Assembly: GCF_024300825.1 (NCBI RefSeq) | Contig: NZ_CP101323.1 | Span: 3,286,001-3,350,000 of the forward strand | DNA: 64,000 bases | Direction of reading: 5' to 3' | Source of the DNA: Natronomonas gomsonensis | GTDB taxonomy: Archaea; Halobacteriota; Halobacteria; Halobacteriales; Haloarculaceae | Part shown: positions 54,498 through 63,334 of the stretch, piece after piece | Layout: each line of letters begins with the position of its first letter | Position numbering within the stretch: the first letter of the stretch is position 1 | Made by a program: the position numbers and the translations under genes | Notes under the pieces: model-generated | Told to the model about the DNA's origin: nothing | The model's database searches: none | What the model saw: the letters and a program-made list of their open reading frames with translations, nothing else

Positions 54498-54923
54498 ATG
54501 GACCGCCCTGCCCTCCTCGCAGTCCCGGTTGCAGTCGTATCGGCACTCGTCGTTCCGTTGCGGAGTCTCGTTGCTTTTCAATCGCTTCAGGATTTCTTCG
54601 GCCTGACTACCCTGTCGCTGCTGATTCGCCCGCTTTGGATGTCCGTCGCCATCGTCGGCTTCGCCGCCGTCGGCTACGCCTACGGAACGACTGCCCGTAG
54701 TAAACCGACGGGCGTCCTCGCCGTCGCGGCGCTGGCGGGGTTCGTCGGTTCCGCCGTCGGATACCTCTTCGTTCGCTTCGGGGCCGACACGGTCGCCCAA
54801 CGGGGGTCGCTCCTCGTCGAGATGGGAATTCTCGGTGGATACGCGATGCTGGATGCGGCCCTGTTCGGTCTTCTCGTCGTCGGCGGGTACGCCCTCACCT
54901 TCGAGACGGGTCGGTCGGAATAG
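54498..54923 (+). CDS. Four-helix membrane protein, unknown
   Basis: A 141-residue protein with four hydrophobic segments near residues 5-25, 40-62, 71-92 and 112-132 (for example LLAVPVAVVSALVVPL and AVAALAGFVGSAVGYLFV). No family recognised. It starts 32 bases after arcS on the same strand and may share its transcript. Confidence 0.75.
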   Translation: MDRPALLAVPVAVVSALVVPLRSLVAFQSLQDFFGLTTLSLLIRPLWMSVAIVGFAAVGYAYGTTARSKPTGVLAVAALAGFVGSAVGYLFVRFGADTVAQRGSLLVEMGILGGYAMLDAALFGLLVVGGYALTFETGRSE

Positions 54924-54978
54924 TTCCCTCGACGCAGGCGCCGGCCACCTTTTTACTGTCGTGGCACCACTACGCCGT

Positions 54979-55365
54979 ATGGACGAAATTTCGCTCGGCG
55001 TCCCACAGCCGCTTCTCGACGCGCTTCCGGAGGACGGACAGGCTGCCGCACAGGATATGCAACGGGCCGTCGAGGGGTACGAACAGCGTCTCAACGGTGC
55101 AATCGAGGAGGCCGACGACGACGCCGAAGCCGCGAGCAGCGCGCTCGACCTCATCGAGCACTTCGACGCCCGTCGTGAGCGCTTCGACGAGTTCGTCCCC
55201 GAACTCCGGGCGTGGGGGCAGTCGCCCATCTTCGCCATCGCGTGGCGGAACCTCTATGCGGACCTCGTCGCCCAACTGTACGAACACGACTGGCTGGCGG
55301 CGCAACTCGACCGCGAACGCAACGCCCGCCTCGTCGAAGACGGCATCCGACTCTCGGATTTATGA
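54979..55365 (+). CDS. Helical protein of unknown function upstream of SAMP3-like gene
   Basis: A 128-residue, mostly helical and acidic protein (ISLGVPQPLLDALPEDGQ, then RRERFDEFVPELRAWGQSPIF, then YEHDWLAAQLDRERN). No domain recognised. It has a tttttactg box at leaderless distance. Its stop overlaps the earlier possible start of the next gene (ATGA), and three more small genes follow without gaps, so it is the first of a four-gene unit. Confidence 0.75.
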   Translation: MDEISLGVPQPLLDALPEDGQAAAQDMQRAVEGYEQRLNGAIEEADDDAEAASSALDLIEHFDARRERFDEFVPELRAWGQSPIFAIAWRNLYADLVAQLYEHDWLAAQLDRERNARLVEDGIRLSDL

Positions 55366-55388
55366 GCGGGACGGACCAACAGCAGGGC

Positions 55389-55670
55389 ATGAACCTCGAG
55401 TTGCGGTTTTTCGCGACGTTTCGGAAGGCCGTCGGTCAGAAAGTCGTCGAACGGGAGTACGACGACGACGCGACGGTCGGCGACGTGCTCGCGGCAATCG
55501 AATCGGAGTGGCCGGAACTCGTCGGCGAAATCCTCGACGACGACGGCGACATCCAGCCGCAGTTGACCATCCTCAAGAACGGCCGGGAGGTGGTCCACAT
55601 CGACGGCACCGAGACGGAACTGGACGACGGCGACCGGTTGAGCGTCTTCCCGCCGGTGGCGGGTGGATAG
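55389..55670 (+). CDS. SAMP3-like ubiquitin-fold modifier, MoaD family
   Basis: A 93-residue beta-grasp protein (NLELRFFATFRKAVGQK, then LKNGREVVHIDG) ending in the usable diglycine SVFPPVAGG directly before the stop. This is the SAMP1/SAMP3 type of small archaeal modifier, adenylated by UbaA and joined to lysines; some members also supply sulfur for molybdopterin. An in-frame ATG at 55362 overlapping the upstream stop would add 9 residues. The next gene starts at the base after its stop. Confidence 0.9.
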   Translation: MNLELRFFATFRKAVGQKVVEREYDDDATVGDVLAAIESEWPELVGEILDDDGDIQPQLTILKNGREVVHIDGTETELDDGDRLSVFPPVAGG

Positions 55671-55931
55671 ATGCAGGAGACCCGGCAGTTCCGCGGTATC
55701 TCGAAGCGGTTGGCCGCGGACTACCTCGAAAACCTCGGCGGCGCCCGAACCGACGAGAGCGGTGACCGAATCGAGGGCGACGGCTGGCACGCCGACCTCT
55801 CCGAGGAGCAAGTGGATGTCGTCGGGTCGATAACGCTGACCGAAGTGACCGTCGACTTCGAGGGCGACGACGAGACGCTGGAACCGCTCATCGAGGACTT
55901 CGCCCGGAAGGCGATGCGTGCGGGTGGGTAG
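55671..55931 (+). CDS. Small protein, possibly DUF1952-like, ending in diglycine
   Basis: An 86-residue protein (ETRQFRGISKRLAADYLENLGG, then EEQVDVVGSITLTEVTVDFEGDD) that also ends in Gly-Gly before its stop. The alpha-beta pattern and position recall DUF1952, a ferredoxin-like domain fused behind MoaD in a Thermus protein. That link is my memory of family architecture and is not confirmed here. It starts immediately after the SAMP gene and is followed without gap by another small gene. Confidence 0.7.
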   Translation: MQETRQFRGISKRLAADYLENLGGARTDESGDRIEGDGWHADLSEEQVDVVGSITLTEVTVDFEGDDETLEPLIEDFARKAMRAGG

Positions 55932-56288
55932 ATGGCGGGCGGTCCGCTACAGGGCAACGCGCTCGTCGTCGCGGCCGCGAAAGCCTCGGTCTCCGGCGAA
56001 ACGCTCCCCGACCTTGTCGACCGAGCCCAGGCGTACCTCGGCGCTCGACGCCCCGACTACGGCCGACGCTACGAATGTGTCCACGAGGACGAATCGACGG
56101 CCGTCTTCCTCACCAGCGAGGGCCACTGGGCCGAGATTGGCGAGGAACTGTCCCTTACCGACCGCGAGTGGAAGGCGATACGCCGCGCTCACGCCGAACA
56201 CCTGAAGCGACTCGGTGACGACCTCGACCGCCGCCAGGAGTTCGAGACGGCACTGGAGGTGCGGGAGGCCGTCGTCATCGGGAAATGA
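55932..56288 (+). CDS. Small basic-acidic protein, last gene of the SAMP unit
   Basis: A 118-residue protein (LVVAAAKASVSGETLPDLVDRAQAYL, then CVHEDESTAVFLTSEGHWAEIGEE, then EWKAIRRAHAEHLKRLGDDL). No family recognised. It starts at the base after the previous stop. Its last 14 bases overlap the end of the convergent epoxide-hydrolase-like gene. Confidence 0.7.
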   Translation: MAGGPLQGNALVVAAAKASVSGETLPDLVDRAQAYLGARRPDYGRRYECVHEDESTAVFLTSEGHWAEIGEELSLTDREWKAIRRAHAEHLKRLGDDLDRRQEFETALEVREAVVIGK

Positions 56289-57192
56289 ACGCCTCGATGT
56301 CGGCGCCCGTTCGCTCGGGGAACTCGGCATGGAGCCAGTGACTCGCCTCCGGGTAGTGTTCGACCGTCACGTCGTCGAGTTCTCGCTGGATGACGTTGGG
56401 AATGTGCCCGCCGAGTGCGCGGTCGCGTTCGCCCCACAGCAGTAGCGTCTCGGCGCGGACGCGTCGGCCGGCGTCCCAGCGGTTTCGCCACAGTCGCTGG
56501 ACGTTCTCCCGCCCGAACGCCCGGTAGTAATCGAGCATCGCCCGAATCGCACCCTCCCGTCGCCACGCCCTCCGGTACGTCGCGATATCGTCGTCGGTGT
56601 AGGCTCCCGGGGCAGGGTCCTCACGGAACAGTCGTTCGAGCAACGCGAAGTCGTTGGCCGAAAGCACCCGCTCGGGAATCGCGGGCACCTGGAAGAAGCC
56701 GGCGTACCACGACCGAAGCGCCTGTCTGAGTGTGAACTGCCCCTCGAAGGCACCGGGATAGGGTGCGTTGAGGACGACCAGTCGGTCGAGGACTTCGGGT
56801 CGCTGGAGGGCGGTCCCGAAGGCGACGACGCCGCCCCAGTCGTGGCCGACGACGTGGGCCGTCTCGTGGCCGGTCGTCCGTATCAGCCCCGCCACGTCCT
56901 CGGTTACTGCTTCGAGTCGGTACTGTTCGACCTCGTGGGGCTTCTCCGAGCGATTGTAGCCGCGCAGGTCGGGAACGACGACGTGGAACGATTCGGCGAG
57001 CCGGTCGATGTGTCGCCGCCACGCCCACCAGCACTCCGGAAAGCCGTGGAGTAAGACGACCGCCGGTGCTGTGGGGTCGCCCGCGGAGACGTAGTGGAGG
57101 TCGAGACCGCCGACGTCCGCGATTCGGTGGCTCCAGCCCCGTTCGTCGGTCCACTCGTCCCGTCCGTCTCGTCGGAGTGCCGGCTGGCTCAT
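56275..57192 (-). CDS. Alpha/beta hydrolase, epoxide-hydrolase-like
   Basis: A 305-residue hydrolase. The oxyanion motif HGFPECWWAWRR and the nucleophile elbow VGHDWGGVVAFG (Asp as the nucleophile, as in soluble epoxide hydrolases and haloalkane dehalogenases) are clear. An acid follows in WGERDRALGG and the catalytic His is in EASHWLHAEFPE. Substrate not readable. Its 3' end overlaps the convergent small gene by 14 bases. Confidence 0.88.
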   Translation of the reverse strand: MSQPALRRDGRDEWTDERGWSHRIADVGGLDLHYVSAGDPTAPAVVLLHGFPECWWAWRRHIDRLAESFHVVVPDLRGYNRSEKPHEVEQYRLEAVTEDVAGLIRTTGHETAHVVGHDWGGVVAFGTALQRPEVLDRLVVLNAPYPGAFEGQFTLRQALRSWYAGFFQVPAIPERVLSANDFALLERLFREDPAPGAYTDDDIATYRRAWRREGAIRAMLDYYRAFGRENVQRLWRNRWDAGRRVRAETLLLWGERDRALGGHIPNVIQRELDDVTVEHYPEASHWLHAEFPERTGADIEAFISR

Positions 57193-57263
57193 ACGCGTCG
57201 TTGGGCGGCCGGATGCTTGAGCACCGGGTTCGAAGTGCCGTTCGCCGGTTTTTCGATGCCCGC

Positions 57264-57668
57264 CTACTCGCCCTCGACGCCGGTCGCATCGAAGCCGAGT
57301 TCCTCGACACCTTCGACGATGGCCGTCTGGTCGGCGTCGGCCTCGTAGTAGAACACCACGTCGTAGGTGCCGTCGCGGACGAGCTGTTGGCACTCCCAGA
57401 CGAACTCCTCGTCGTCGAGAGTGAGCCCCTGATGTTGGTTGACGCCGAAGCGGTCGTCGTCGTTGCCGGAGTACACGTAGGTGTCAGTCGGGTCGATGCC
57501 GGCGGCTTCGGCGATGATATCGCCGATGTCGAGGGTGGCCTGATGGAGCGTCGGCTCCTCCTCGCCGGTCAATTCGCTCCGGACGATGACGCCGTTCAGT
57601 TGGATGTCTCCGGGTTCGAGCAGCGCCCTCGTCCGCTGATAAAGGTCGTCGTCGATAGCGTCTGCCAT
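57264..57668 (-). CDS. DUF5778-like protein
   Basis: A 134-residue acidic, soluble protein (ADAIDDDLYQRTRALLEPGDI, then YVYSGNDDDRFGVNQHQGLTLDD, then YDVVFYYEADADQTAI). I associate it with the haloarchaeal DUF5778 family of unknown function. A ctgtattac box lies at leaderless distance. It stands between the epoxide-hydrolase-like gene and cspA on the minus strand. Confidence 0.75.
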   Translation of the reverse strand: MADAIDDDLYQRTRALLEPGDIQLNGVIVRSELTGEEEPTLHQATLDIGDIIAEAAGIDPTDTYVYSGNDDDRFGVNQHQGLTLDDEEFVWECQQLVRDGTYDVVFYYEADADQTAIVEGVEELGFDATGVEGE

Positions 57669-57764
57669 TGAGATAGCAGAGGCTATCGAGGGTAATACAG
57701 GTCACGGTCCGCGCCGGAAGCCCGCACCGCGCCGAAGTCGTAAACGCTGTACCGGTGTGCCGTC

Positions 57765-57959
57765 TTACAGACGGGTCAGATTCTTCGCGCGCGGGCCCTT
57801 CTCGGCTTCCTCGATGTCGAACTCGACTTCCTGCCCCTCCTCGAGGTCAGGACCGCCGACGTCCTCCATGTGGAAGAACACGTCTTCGTCCGCGTCGTCA
57901 GTTTCGATGAATCCGTAGCCGCCAGTGTCGTTGAAGAAGTCAACCGTACCAGTCGCCAT
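57765..57959 (-). CDS. cspA: Cold shock protein, CspA type
   Basis: A 64-residue single cold shock domain, opening GTVDFFNDTGGYGFIETDD with RNP1-like GYGFIE and RNP2-like DVFFHMED, as in bacterial CspA. It binds single-stranded RNA and DNA and probably loosens mRNA structure. A cataaaaag box at 57985-57993 stands about 30 bases before the ATG. Confidence 0.93.
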   Translation of the reverse strand: MATGTVDFFNDTGGYGFIETDDADEDVFFHMEDVGGPDLEEGQEVEFDIEEAEKGPRAKNLTRL

Positions 57960-58184
57960 TGCAACTGTCGGGATGACGTGGGTGCATAAAAAGCCTACGG
58001 CTACATGACTGTGAACCGACTGTTTTCGGGGGTCGCTTACCCCGAAGAGCGGGGAAACCGGGCGCTGTGACGCGTGAGGGGCCGTTTATAACCGGGGCGT
58101 GTGACTCGAGACAGTCGGCTTCGGCTGTCGCGCGCCGGCCGGACCAACAACACTCATTTGGCTGGGTGTCTTCGGGTCGGATAG
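57960..58184. other. Divergent gap between cspA and uppS
   Basis: 225 bases without a supported gene. It holds the cspA promoter, a good plus-strand TATA-like box (tttata, 58085-58090) and a hairpin at 58110-58129 (8 pairs with one G-T) in what would be a 70-base leader of uppS. Such a leader is unusual here, since most genes look leaderless. Confidence 0.5.
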
Positions 58185-59105
58185 ATGAGAGGTCCCCGTC
58201 GGCTCCTGGAAGCCGCCTACGAGCGCGTCCTGGAGCGCGAAGTGTCCGGTGCCCCGTCCCACGTTGCGGTCATTCAGGACGGCAACCGTCGATACGCCGA
58301 AAAGCAGGGCGAAGCGAAGACCGAAGGCCACAGAGCGGGCGCCGACACCACCGAGTCCGTGTTGCGGTGGTGTGCTGACCTCGGCGTCGAGGAGTTGACG
58401 CTGTACACCTTCTCGACGGAGAACTTCGAGCGCCCGCCGGAGGAACGCGAGGCGCTGTTCGACCTCATCACCGAGAAACTCCGAACGTTCGCCGACCGCG
58501 AGGAGGTCCACGACCGCGAGGTCCGCATCCGCGCCATCGGCGAGGTCGAGCGACTCCCGCCGCGCGTCCGCGAGGCCGTTGACTACGCCGAATCGCGGAC
58601 CGCACAGTATGACGAACTGTATCTGAACATCGCCTTGGCCTACGGCGGCCGTGCGGAACTGCTCGGCGTCGCCCGCGACATCGCCGAGGAGGCGGCCGAC
58701 GGCGAACTCGACCCCCAGTCAGTCTGCGTCGAGGAAATCGAACGCCGGATGACCACTCGCCCCACCCGCGCGGTCGACCTCATCATCCGCACCGGCGGCG
58801 ACGAGCGGACCTCGAACTTCCTGCCGTGGCACGCCAACGGTAACGAGGCCGCCGTTTACTTCTGTACGCCTTACTGGCCGGAGTTCTCTCGCGTGGACCT
58901 CCTGCGTGCGGTTCGGACCTACGAATCGCGACAGGAATCCTGGCGCCGGACGCGCGCTCAGCGTGCGGCCGCGCTGTTGCGCGCCGTCGGCGACGTGGAA
59001 CTCCAGGAAGCCAGCCGCGTCATCGGGCGGTTCCGCGACTCGCTGCCCGACGGAGAACTCGACGACATCGAAGAGGCCGCCGAGGCCGACCCGTCGGTCG
59101 AATAG
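58185..59105 (+). CDS. uppS: cis-Prenyltransferase (undecaprenyl/dolichyl-type), active form
   Basis: A 306-residue cis-prenyltransferase that builds the long polyprenyl carriers for glycan assembly. The catalytic DGNRR is at residues 32-36, with FSTENFERP and IIRTGGDERTSNFLPWHANGNEAAV downstream: the binding Arg, the Ser and the metal Glu align. The C-terminal 60 residues are an acidic extension. The second, active-site-less homologue lies 450 bases downstream on the other strand. Confidence 0.93.
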   Translation: MRGPRRLLEAAYERVLEREVSGAPSHVAVIQDGNRRYAEKQGEAKTEGHRAGADTTESVLRWCADLGVEELTLYTFSTENFERPPEEREALFDLITEKLRTFADREEVHDREVRIRAIGEVERLPPRVREAVDYAESRTAQYDELYLNIALAYGGRAELLGVARDIAEEAADGELDPQSVCVEEIERRMTTRPTRAVDLIIRTGGDERTSNFLPWHANGNEAAVYFCTPYWPEFSRVDLLRAVRTYESRQESWRRTRAQRAAALLRAVGDVELQEASRVIGRFRDSLPDGELDDIEEAAEADPSVE

Positions 59106-59120
59106 GGGAGTGTCCATTCC

Positions 59121-59528
59121 ATGACGCCAATCGCCTCAACCGACAGCGTCCGACGCGGGAGCGCCCTGCTCGGCGTCGTTCTGAGCGTCGCAACGCTGCT
59201 CGCGGCCGCAGCCATCTGGGCGGTGCCGGCGTTGACGCCGGTCGGGACGGCCGCTGCCGTCGTGATTAGCGCGATGACACTGTCGCTGCCGGTCGTGGCG
59301 GCAGGACTGCTCTACTCCCTGCGAGACGGTCTCACCGGTGTCGGAGTCCGAGTCGAACGGCTACTGTGGGGTTCGCTTTTGGGGGCGCTTGCCTTCTTCA
59401 CCACGGGGACTGCCGCCGTGGTGTCCGGCGTCGAGCCGATTCGAACGGTCGGCGATTGGCTCTACGGCATCGGAATCGTCGTCCTGCTCGTGGTTTCGAC
59501 CGCCACGCTGTTCGTCGACGCGAAGTGA
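59121..59528 (+). CDS. Four-helix membrane protein between the two prenyltransferase genes
   Basis: A 135-residue protein with four hydrophobic segments near residues 12-32, 36-60, 73-93 and 105-125 (GVVLSVATLLAAAAIWAV and GIVVLLVVSTATLFV). No family recognised. It starts 15 bases after uppS and is probably co-transcribed with it, but no link in function can be read. Confidence 0.72.
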   Translation: MTPIASTDSVRRGSALLGVVLSVATLLAAAAIWAVPALTPVGTAAAVVISAMTLSLPVVAAGLLYSLRDGLTGVGVRVERLLWGSLLGALAFFTTGTAAVVSGVEPIRTVGDWLYGIGIVVLLVVSTATLFVDAK

Positions 59529-59554
59529 GCGCGAGGTCTGGCGATTCACCTCGC

Positions 59555-60205
59555 TCATCTTCCGAACCGCCGCTGCCGTTCCTGATACTCCCGTACGGCA
59601 CGCAGGAAGTCCCGCCGTCGGAAGTCCCGCCAGTTCACGTCGGTGAAATGCAACTCGGAGTAGACGGATTGCCAGATGAGGAAATCCGAGAGCCGTTCGG
59701 CGCCGGTCTTGATGACGAGGTCCGGCGGCGTCCGAAAGACGAGGTGGCGCTCGATTTCGGCCTCGTCGATGTCCTGGGGGTCCAACTCACCCGACGCGGC
59801 GTCTTCGGCGATGTCGCGGACGGCGGCGGCGAACTCCTCGCGGCCACCGAGGCCGATGGACACTTGCACGGGCGCGTCGGCAGCGTCGTCGGCGTCGGGA
59901 CCACGGACGGCGACCGTTCTCGGACTCTCCAACTCCGAGAGTGCGTTCCGAAGCGTCGGGACGGCGGCCTTGTCGAGGACGCTCACGTAGATGAGGATTT
60001 CCTCGACACCGGTCTCGAAAGCCCACTCCAGAAACGCCGAGAGGGTGTCGTAGGCGCCGCGTTCGAGCAGGTCGTGTTCGGTGATGACGAGTGCGACCCG
60101 CTCGGGAACGGCCGCGTCGCTGAGACGGATTCGCGTCGCGAGGTACCGGTCGTACAGTCCCACGTCCGCGTGTTCTCGCCGACGTGCCTGAACGTGTCGG
60201 TCCAC
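59555..60205 (-). CDS. cis-Prenyltransferase homologue lacking the DGNRR active site
   Basis: A 216-residue homologue. The C-terminal half is canonical (DLVIKTGAERLSDFLIWQ, then YSELHFTDVNWRDF), with the RxxxSxFLxWQ motif complete and typical. The N-terminal half has lost the catalytic DGNRR: where it should be, the sequence reads VITEHDLLERGAYD, and about 13 residues are missing. It cannot be a self-sufficient enzyme. It may act as a partner subunit, as NgBR does with DHDDS in eukaryotes. Confidence 0.85.
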   Translation of the reverse strand: MDRHVQARRREHADVGLYDRYLATRIRLSDAAVPERVALVITEHDLLERGAYDTLSAFLEWAFETGVEEILIYVSVLDKAAVPTLRNALSELESPRTVAVRGPDADDAADAPVQVSIGLGGREEFAAAVRDIAEDAASGELDPQDIDEAEIERHLVFRTPPDLVIKTGAERLSDFLIWQSVYSELHFTDVNWRDFRRRDFLRAVREYQERQRRFGR

Positions 60206-60245
60206 CTTCGGGAAGGTTAAGTGGGCGACGGCGGAATCTCGGGGC

Positions 60246-61577
60246 GTGACTGGCGACGTACGTCGGGCCGGCGGCTACTTCCTCGTCGGAGCGCTGTCCC
60301 TCCTCGCTCCGGTGTTGGACGGCGTCACGAGCGGTCGACTCGCCGCCATCTCCACCGTCGCCCCCTTCGCGTTCGTCGCCGCCGTGGCGCTGGCATCGAC
60401 TCGCGGCCCGCTGTTCGAGTTGTTCGCCCGGGAAAGTGACCGCGAGGAGGGCCGGCTGTACGGACTCGCCTCTTTCGCGCTCGCCGTCGCCGGCCTCGCC
60501 GTGTTGCTCGTCGGCTTCGAGTTGCCGACGGCGGCGTTCGTCGCGACGGTGTTCGTCCTCACGACGGGAAATCTCGGCCAGATGCTCGTGGCGACCCGGC
60601 TGGTGAACCCCTTCGTCGTCGTCTCGGCGTTCGTCGCCTCGGGGATGGCCGGGGCTATCGGGGCGATTTTCCTCGCTGGCACCCTCGGCGCAACGACGCC
60701 ATCGCTCCCACTGGCGACGTTCTTCGCGGCCAGCGGCGCGCTGTTGGCGGCGCTCATCCGCTCGGCGCTTCACGTCCGTGACGACTCGCTGGTGTTGCTC
60801 TCGACGGGACTCGTCATCTGGTTCCTGCTCGAACTGGGGTTGGGCGCGACGACGTCGTCGACTCAAATCGCCGTAGGGCTCGGACTCACCGTCTTACTCG
60901 GAGGCCTCGCCTACGGGCTCGGAACCGCCTCGATTACCGGCATGCTCACCGGCGTGTTGCTCGCGCTGTTCGCCGTCGTCCTCGGGGGGTACGGCTGGTT
61001 CGTCCTCCTCATGACCTTCTTCGGCGTCGGTGGCCTCGCCTCGAAGTACCGCTACGACGAGAAACTGGAACGCGGCATCGCCCAGGAGAACGAGGGCGCC
61101 CGCGACAGCGGGAACGTCCTCGCGAACTCGGCGGTCGCGTTGGTCGCCGTCGTCGCCTACGCCGGTGCGGTCCACGTCAGTATGGACGCCTCCGTGTTCC
61201 GATTTGCCTTCGCCGGCGCGGTGGCCGCAGCGCTTGCCGACACCCTCTCCAGTGAGTTCGGCGGGCTCTTCGACAACCCCCGGCTCATCACGACGTTCGA
61301 ACGCGTCGAGGCAGGCACCGACGGCGGCGTCACGTGGCAGGGCGTCGTCGCCGGCCTCGTCGGGTCGGGGTGCATCGCCGGCCTCGGCGCGCTGTTCTTC
61401 GGCCTCGGCGTCCCCGGCACCGTGACGATTCTCGCCGCCGGGTTCGTCGGCATGACCGTCGACAGCATCCTCGGGGCGACGCTCGAAGGCGGTCGCCTCG
61501 ACAACCAGAGCGTCAACCTGCTGGCGACGCTGTCGGCGGGGCTGGTCGCCGCGGCAGCGGGGCTCGTGGTGCTGTGA
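60246..61577 (+). CDS. DUF92 membrane protein
   Basis: A 443-residue protein with more than ten membrane segments. The C-terminal half shows DUF92/TIGR00297 features (KYRYDEKLERGIAQENEGARDSGNVLANS, then ADTLSSEFGGLFD and TVDSILGATLEG). In plants VTE6, a DUF92 member, is a phytyl-phosphate kinase, so a role with prenyl phosphates is possible. That would fit the nearby cis-prenyltransferases. GTG start with ttaagt at leaderless distance. Confidence 0.85.
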   Translation: MTGDVRRAGGYFLVGALSLLAPVLDGVTSGRLAAISTVAPFAFVAAVALASTRGPLFELFARESDREEGRLYGLASFALAVAGLAVLLVGFELPTAAFVATVFVLTTGNLGQMLVATRLVNPFVVVSAFVASGMAGAIGAIFLAGTLGATTPSLPLATFFAASGALLAALIRSALHVRDDSLVLLSTGLVIWFLLELGLGATTSSTQIAVGLGLTVLLGGLAYGLGTASITGMLTGVLLALFAVVLGGYGWFVLLMTFFGVGGLASKYRYDEKLERGIAQENEGARDSGNVLANSAVALVAVVAYAGAVHVSMDASVFRFAFAGAVAAALADTLSSEFGGLFDNPRLITTFERVEAGTDGGVTWQGVVAGLVGSGCIAGLGALFFGLGVPGTVTILAAGFVGMTVDSILGATLEGGRLDNQSVNLLATLSAGLVAAAAGLVVL

Positions 61578-61981
61578 TTCGGCCGATGGACCCGGCCGAC
61601 GAACCGGCCGTCCGGTCGCTGCAGTCGACTCTCGACTACGCGGACCCACAGTTAATCGACGCCGCCCTCGACGGCCCGTTCATCGGCCGAGTCGCCGTCC
61701 ACGAGGGGAGCACCGTCGGCTACGCTATCGCGCTTCCCGGCCAGGAGACGACGCTCTCGGAGTTGGTCGTCGCCGCCGAGTACCGTCGGCACGGGTACGG
61801 TCGGTCGTTGGTCGATGCCGTCGCGGAGGCCTCGGGCGCCGACCGAACGGTCGTCACGACGCCAGCGGAAAACGAGAGAGCCGAACACTTCTATCGGGCC
61901 ATCGGATTCGCGGTCAGCGAGCGCTTGCCGTCGTTTTACGCCGACGGCACGGCCGCATTACGCCTCGTTCGCGGCGAGTAA
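61574..61981 (+). CDS. GNAT acetyltransferase
   Basis: A 135-residue single GNAT domain ([17 protein letters not shown], acetyl-CoA loop [19 protein letters not shown] near residue 70, then [13 protein letters not shown]). Substrate unknown. The GTG start overlaps the DUF92 stop (GTGA). Its 3' end overlaps the convergent dnaG by 24 bases. Confidence 0.85.
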   Translation: MIRPMDPADEPAVRSLQSTLDYADPQLIDAALDGPFIGRVAVHEGSTVGYAIALPGQETTLSELVVAAEYRRHGYGRSLVDAVAEASGADRTVVTTPAENERAEHFYRAIGFAVSERLPSFYADGTAALRLVRGE

Positions 61982-63292
61982 TGCGTCGGCGGTTCTGACA
62001 CGGACGCTCGTCGGCTGTTTGACGAACTCACCGGTCGAGGCGGCGACGACCTGGTCGACGCCCCGCTGGGCGGCCACGTCGAGGAGCCGCTGGTCCAGTT
62101 CACCGTCGACGACGACGGCGGTGGGCACCGTCTCGGCGTCGACCAGACAGTCGAAGGCGTCCGCCGCGGGGCACTCCTCGGTCGCTCGAAAGTCGGCATC
62201 CAGCAGTCTGGCGCGGCCGCTCTCGCCGCCGATGATTTCACGGACGTGCCCGCGAAGCGTTCCGGGGTCGCCGTCGTCGTCGCTTTCAGTCGCCGTCGCT
62301 TCGGATTCTTCGGGTTCGGTCATCTCGGTGTCGGCCGCCGCGTCGGTGCCGTCCGTCGGCTCCTCGGCGGGGGCTTCGGCCGACGCGTCGACTGCGGCGG
62401 TTCCGTTGTTCGTCGGGCCGGATGCCGACGCCACTGACTCCGACGATTCGACGCTCGGTGTCTCGGGAGAGTCCTCCGCTTCGGTGGCCTTGATGGCCTG
62501 TTCGTGGGGAACTTTCTCCCGAAGCGCGGCCATCACTTCGTGGCGCGCGAGGTCCTCGACGCATTTCCCCTCCGGTGCGAAGGCGACGTAGTCGATGTCG
62601 CCGACCTGCGACAGTTCCTTCCGGATGAGTTCGCCGCCGCGGTCGCCGTCGAGGAAGACGGTGACGGTCTTCGATTCGGTCAATTCGGCGACTGCGTTGG
62701 GGACGTTCGTCCCCTCGACGGCGATGGCGTTCTTGATGCCGTACCGGAGCAGCGTGAGCACGTCGGCGCGTCCCTCGACGACGACGATGGCGTCGGAGTC
62801 GACGACGCGGGGGCCGGCCGGGAGGCCCTCGTATTCGGTGATGTCCTCGACGCGAACGGCCTCTCGGACTTCCTCGACGAGGTCACGGCTGGAGCGGACC
62901 GTATCGTCGAAAGCCTCGCCGAACAGCGCCTTCGCGCGCTCGACGACTTCGCGGCGCTTTGCGGCGCGGACGTCCTCGATTTTTCTGACCTCGATGGTCG
63001 AGCGACAGGGACCGACGCGGTCGATGGTCTCCAGTGCCGCCCCGAGAATGGCCGTCTCGACTTGGTCGAGGCTTGTCGCGATGGTGATGCGCCCGAACGA
63101 CTGGCCGTTCTGGGAGTCGATTTCGACGTCGATGCGGCCGACTTTCGAGGAGTCCTGTAACTCCCGGAGGTCGAGTTCGTCGCCGAGGAGGCCCTCGGTT
63201 TGCCCGAAGACCGCCCCCACGACGTCGGAGCGCTCGACCACTCCGTCGGCGGTGATGTCCGCGTGAACGAGATATTTGGCTGTGTCCTGCAT
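61958..63292 (-). CDS. dnaG: Archaeal DnaG (primase-like Toprim protein)
   Basis: A 444-residue DnaG-type protein. The Toprim domain is at about residues 168-255 ([17 protein letters not shown] with its Glu, then [10 protein letters not shown]). In archaea DnaG mainly belongs to the exosome as an RNA-binding subunit. The C-terminal half is an acidic, Ser/Thr/Glu-rich linker ending in a folded tail. The ATG is preceded by a long leader with inverted repeats and two TATA-like boxes. Confidence 0.93.
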   Translation of the reverse strand: MQDTAKYLVHADITADGVVERSDVVGAVFGQTEGLLGDELDLRELQDSSKVGRIDVEIDSQNGQSFGRITIATSLDQVETAILGAALETIDRVGPCRSTIEVRKIEDVRAAKRREVVERAKALFGEAFDDTVRSSRDLVEEVREAVRVEDITEYEGLPAGPRVVDSDAIVVVEGRADVLTLLRYGIKNAIAVEGTNVPNAVAELTESKTVTVFLDGDRGGELIRKELSQVGDIDYVAFAPEGKCVEDLARHEVMAALREKVPHEQAIKATEAEDSPETPSVESSESVASASGPTNNGTAAVDASAEAPAEEPTDGTDAAADTEMTEPEESEATATESDDDGDPGTLRGHVREIIGGESGRARLLDADFRATEECPAADAFDCLVDAETVPTAVVVDGELDQRLLDVAAQRGVDQVVAASTGEFVKQPTSVRVRTADALLAANEA

Positions 63293-63334
63293 TGATGAAC
63301 TGCCCGTCGCCGGGCGTGGATGATGATGGTGAAT

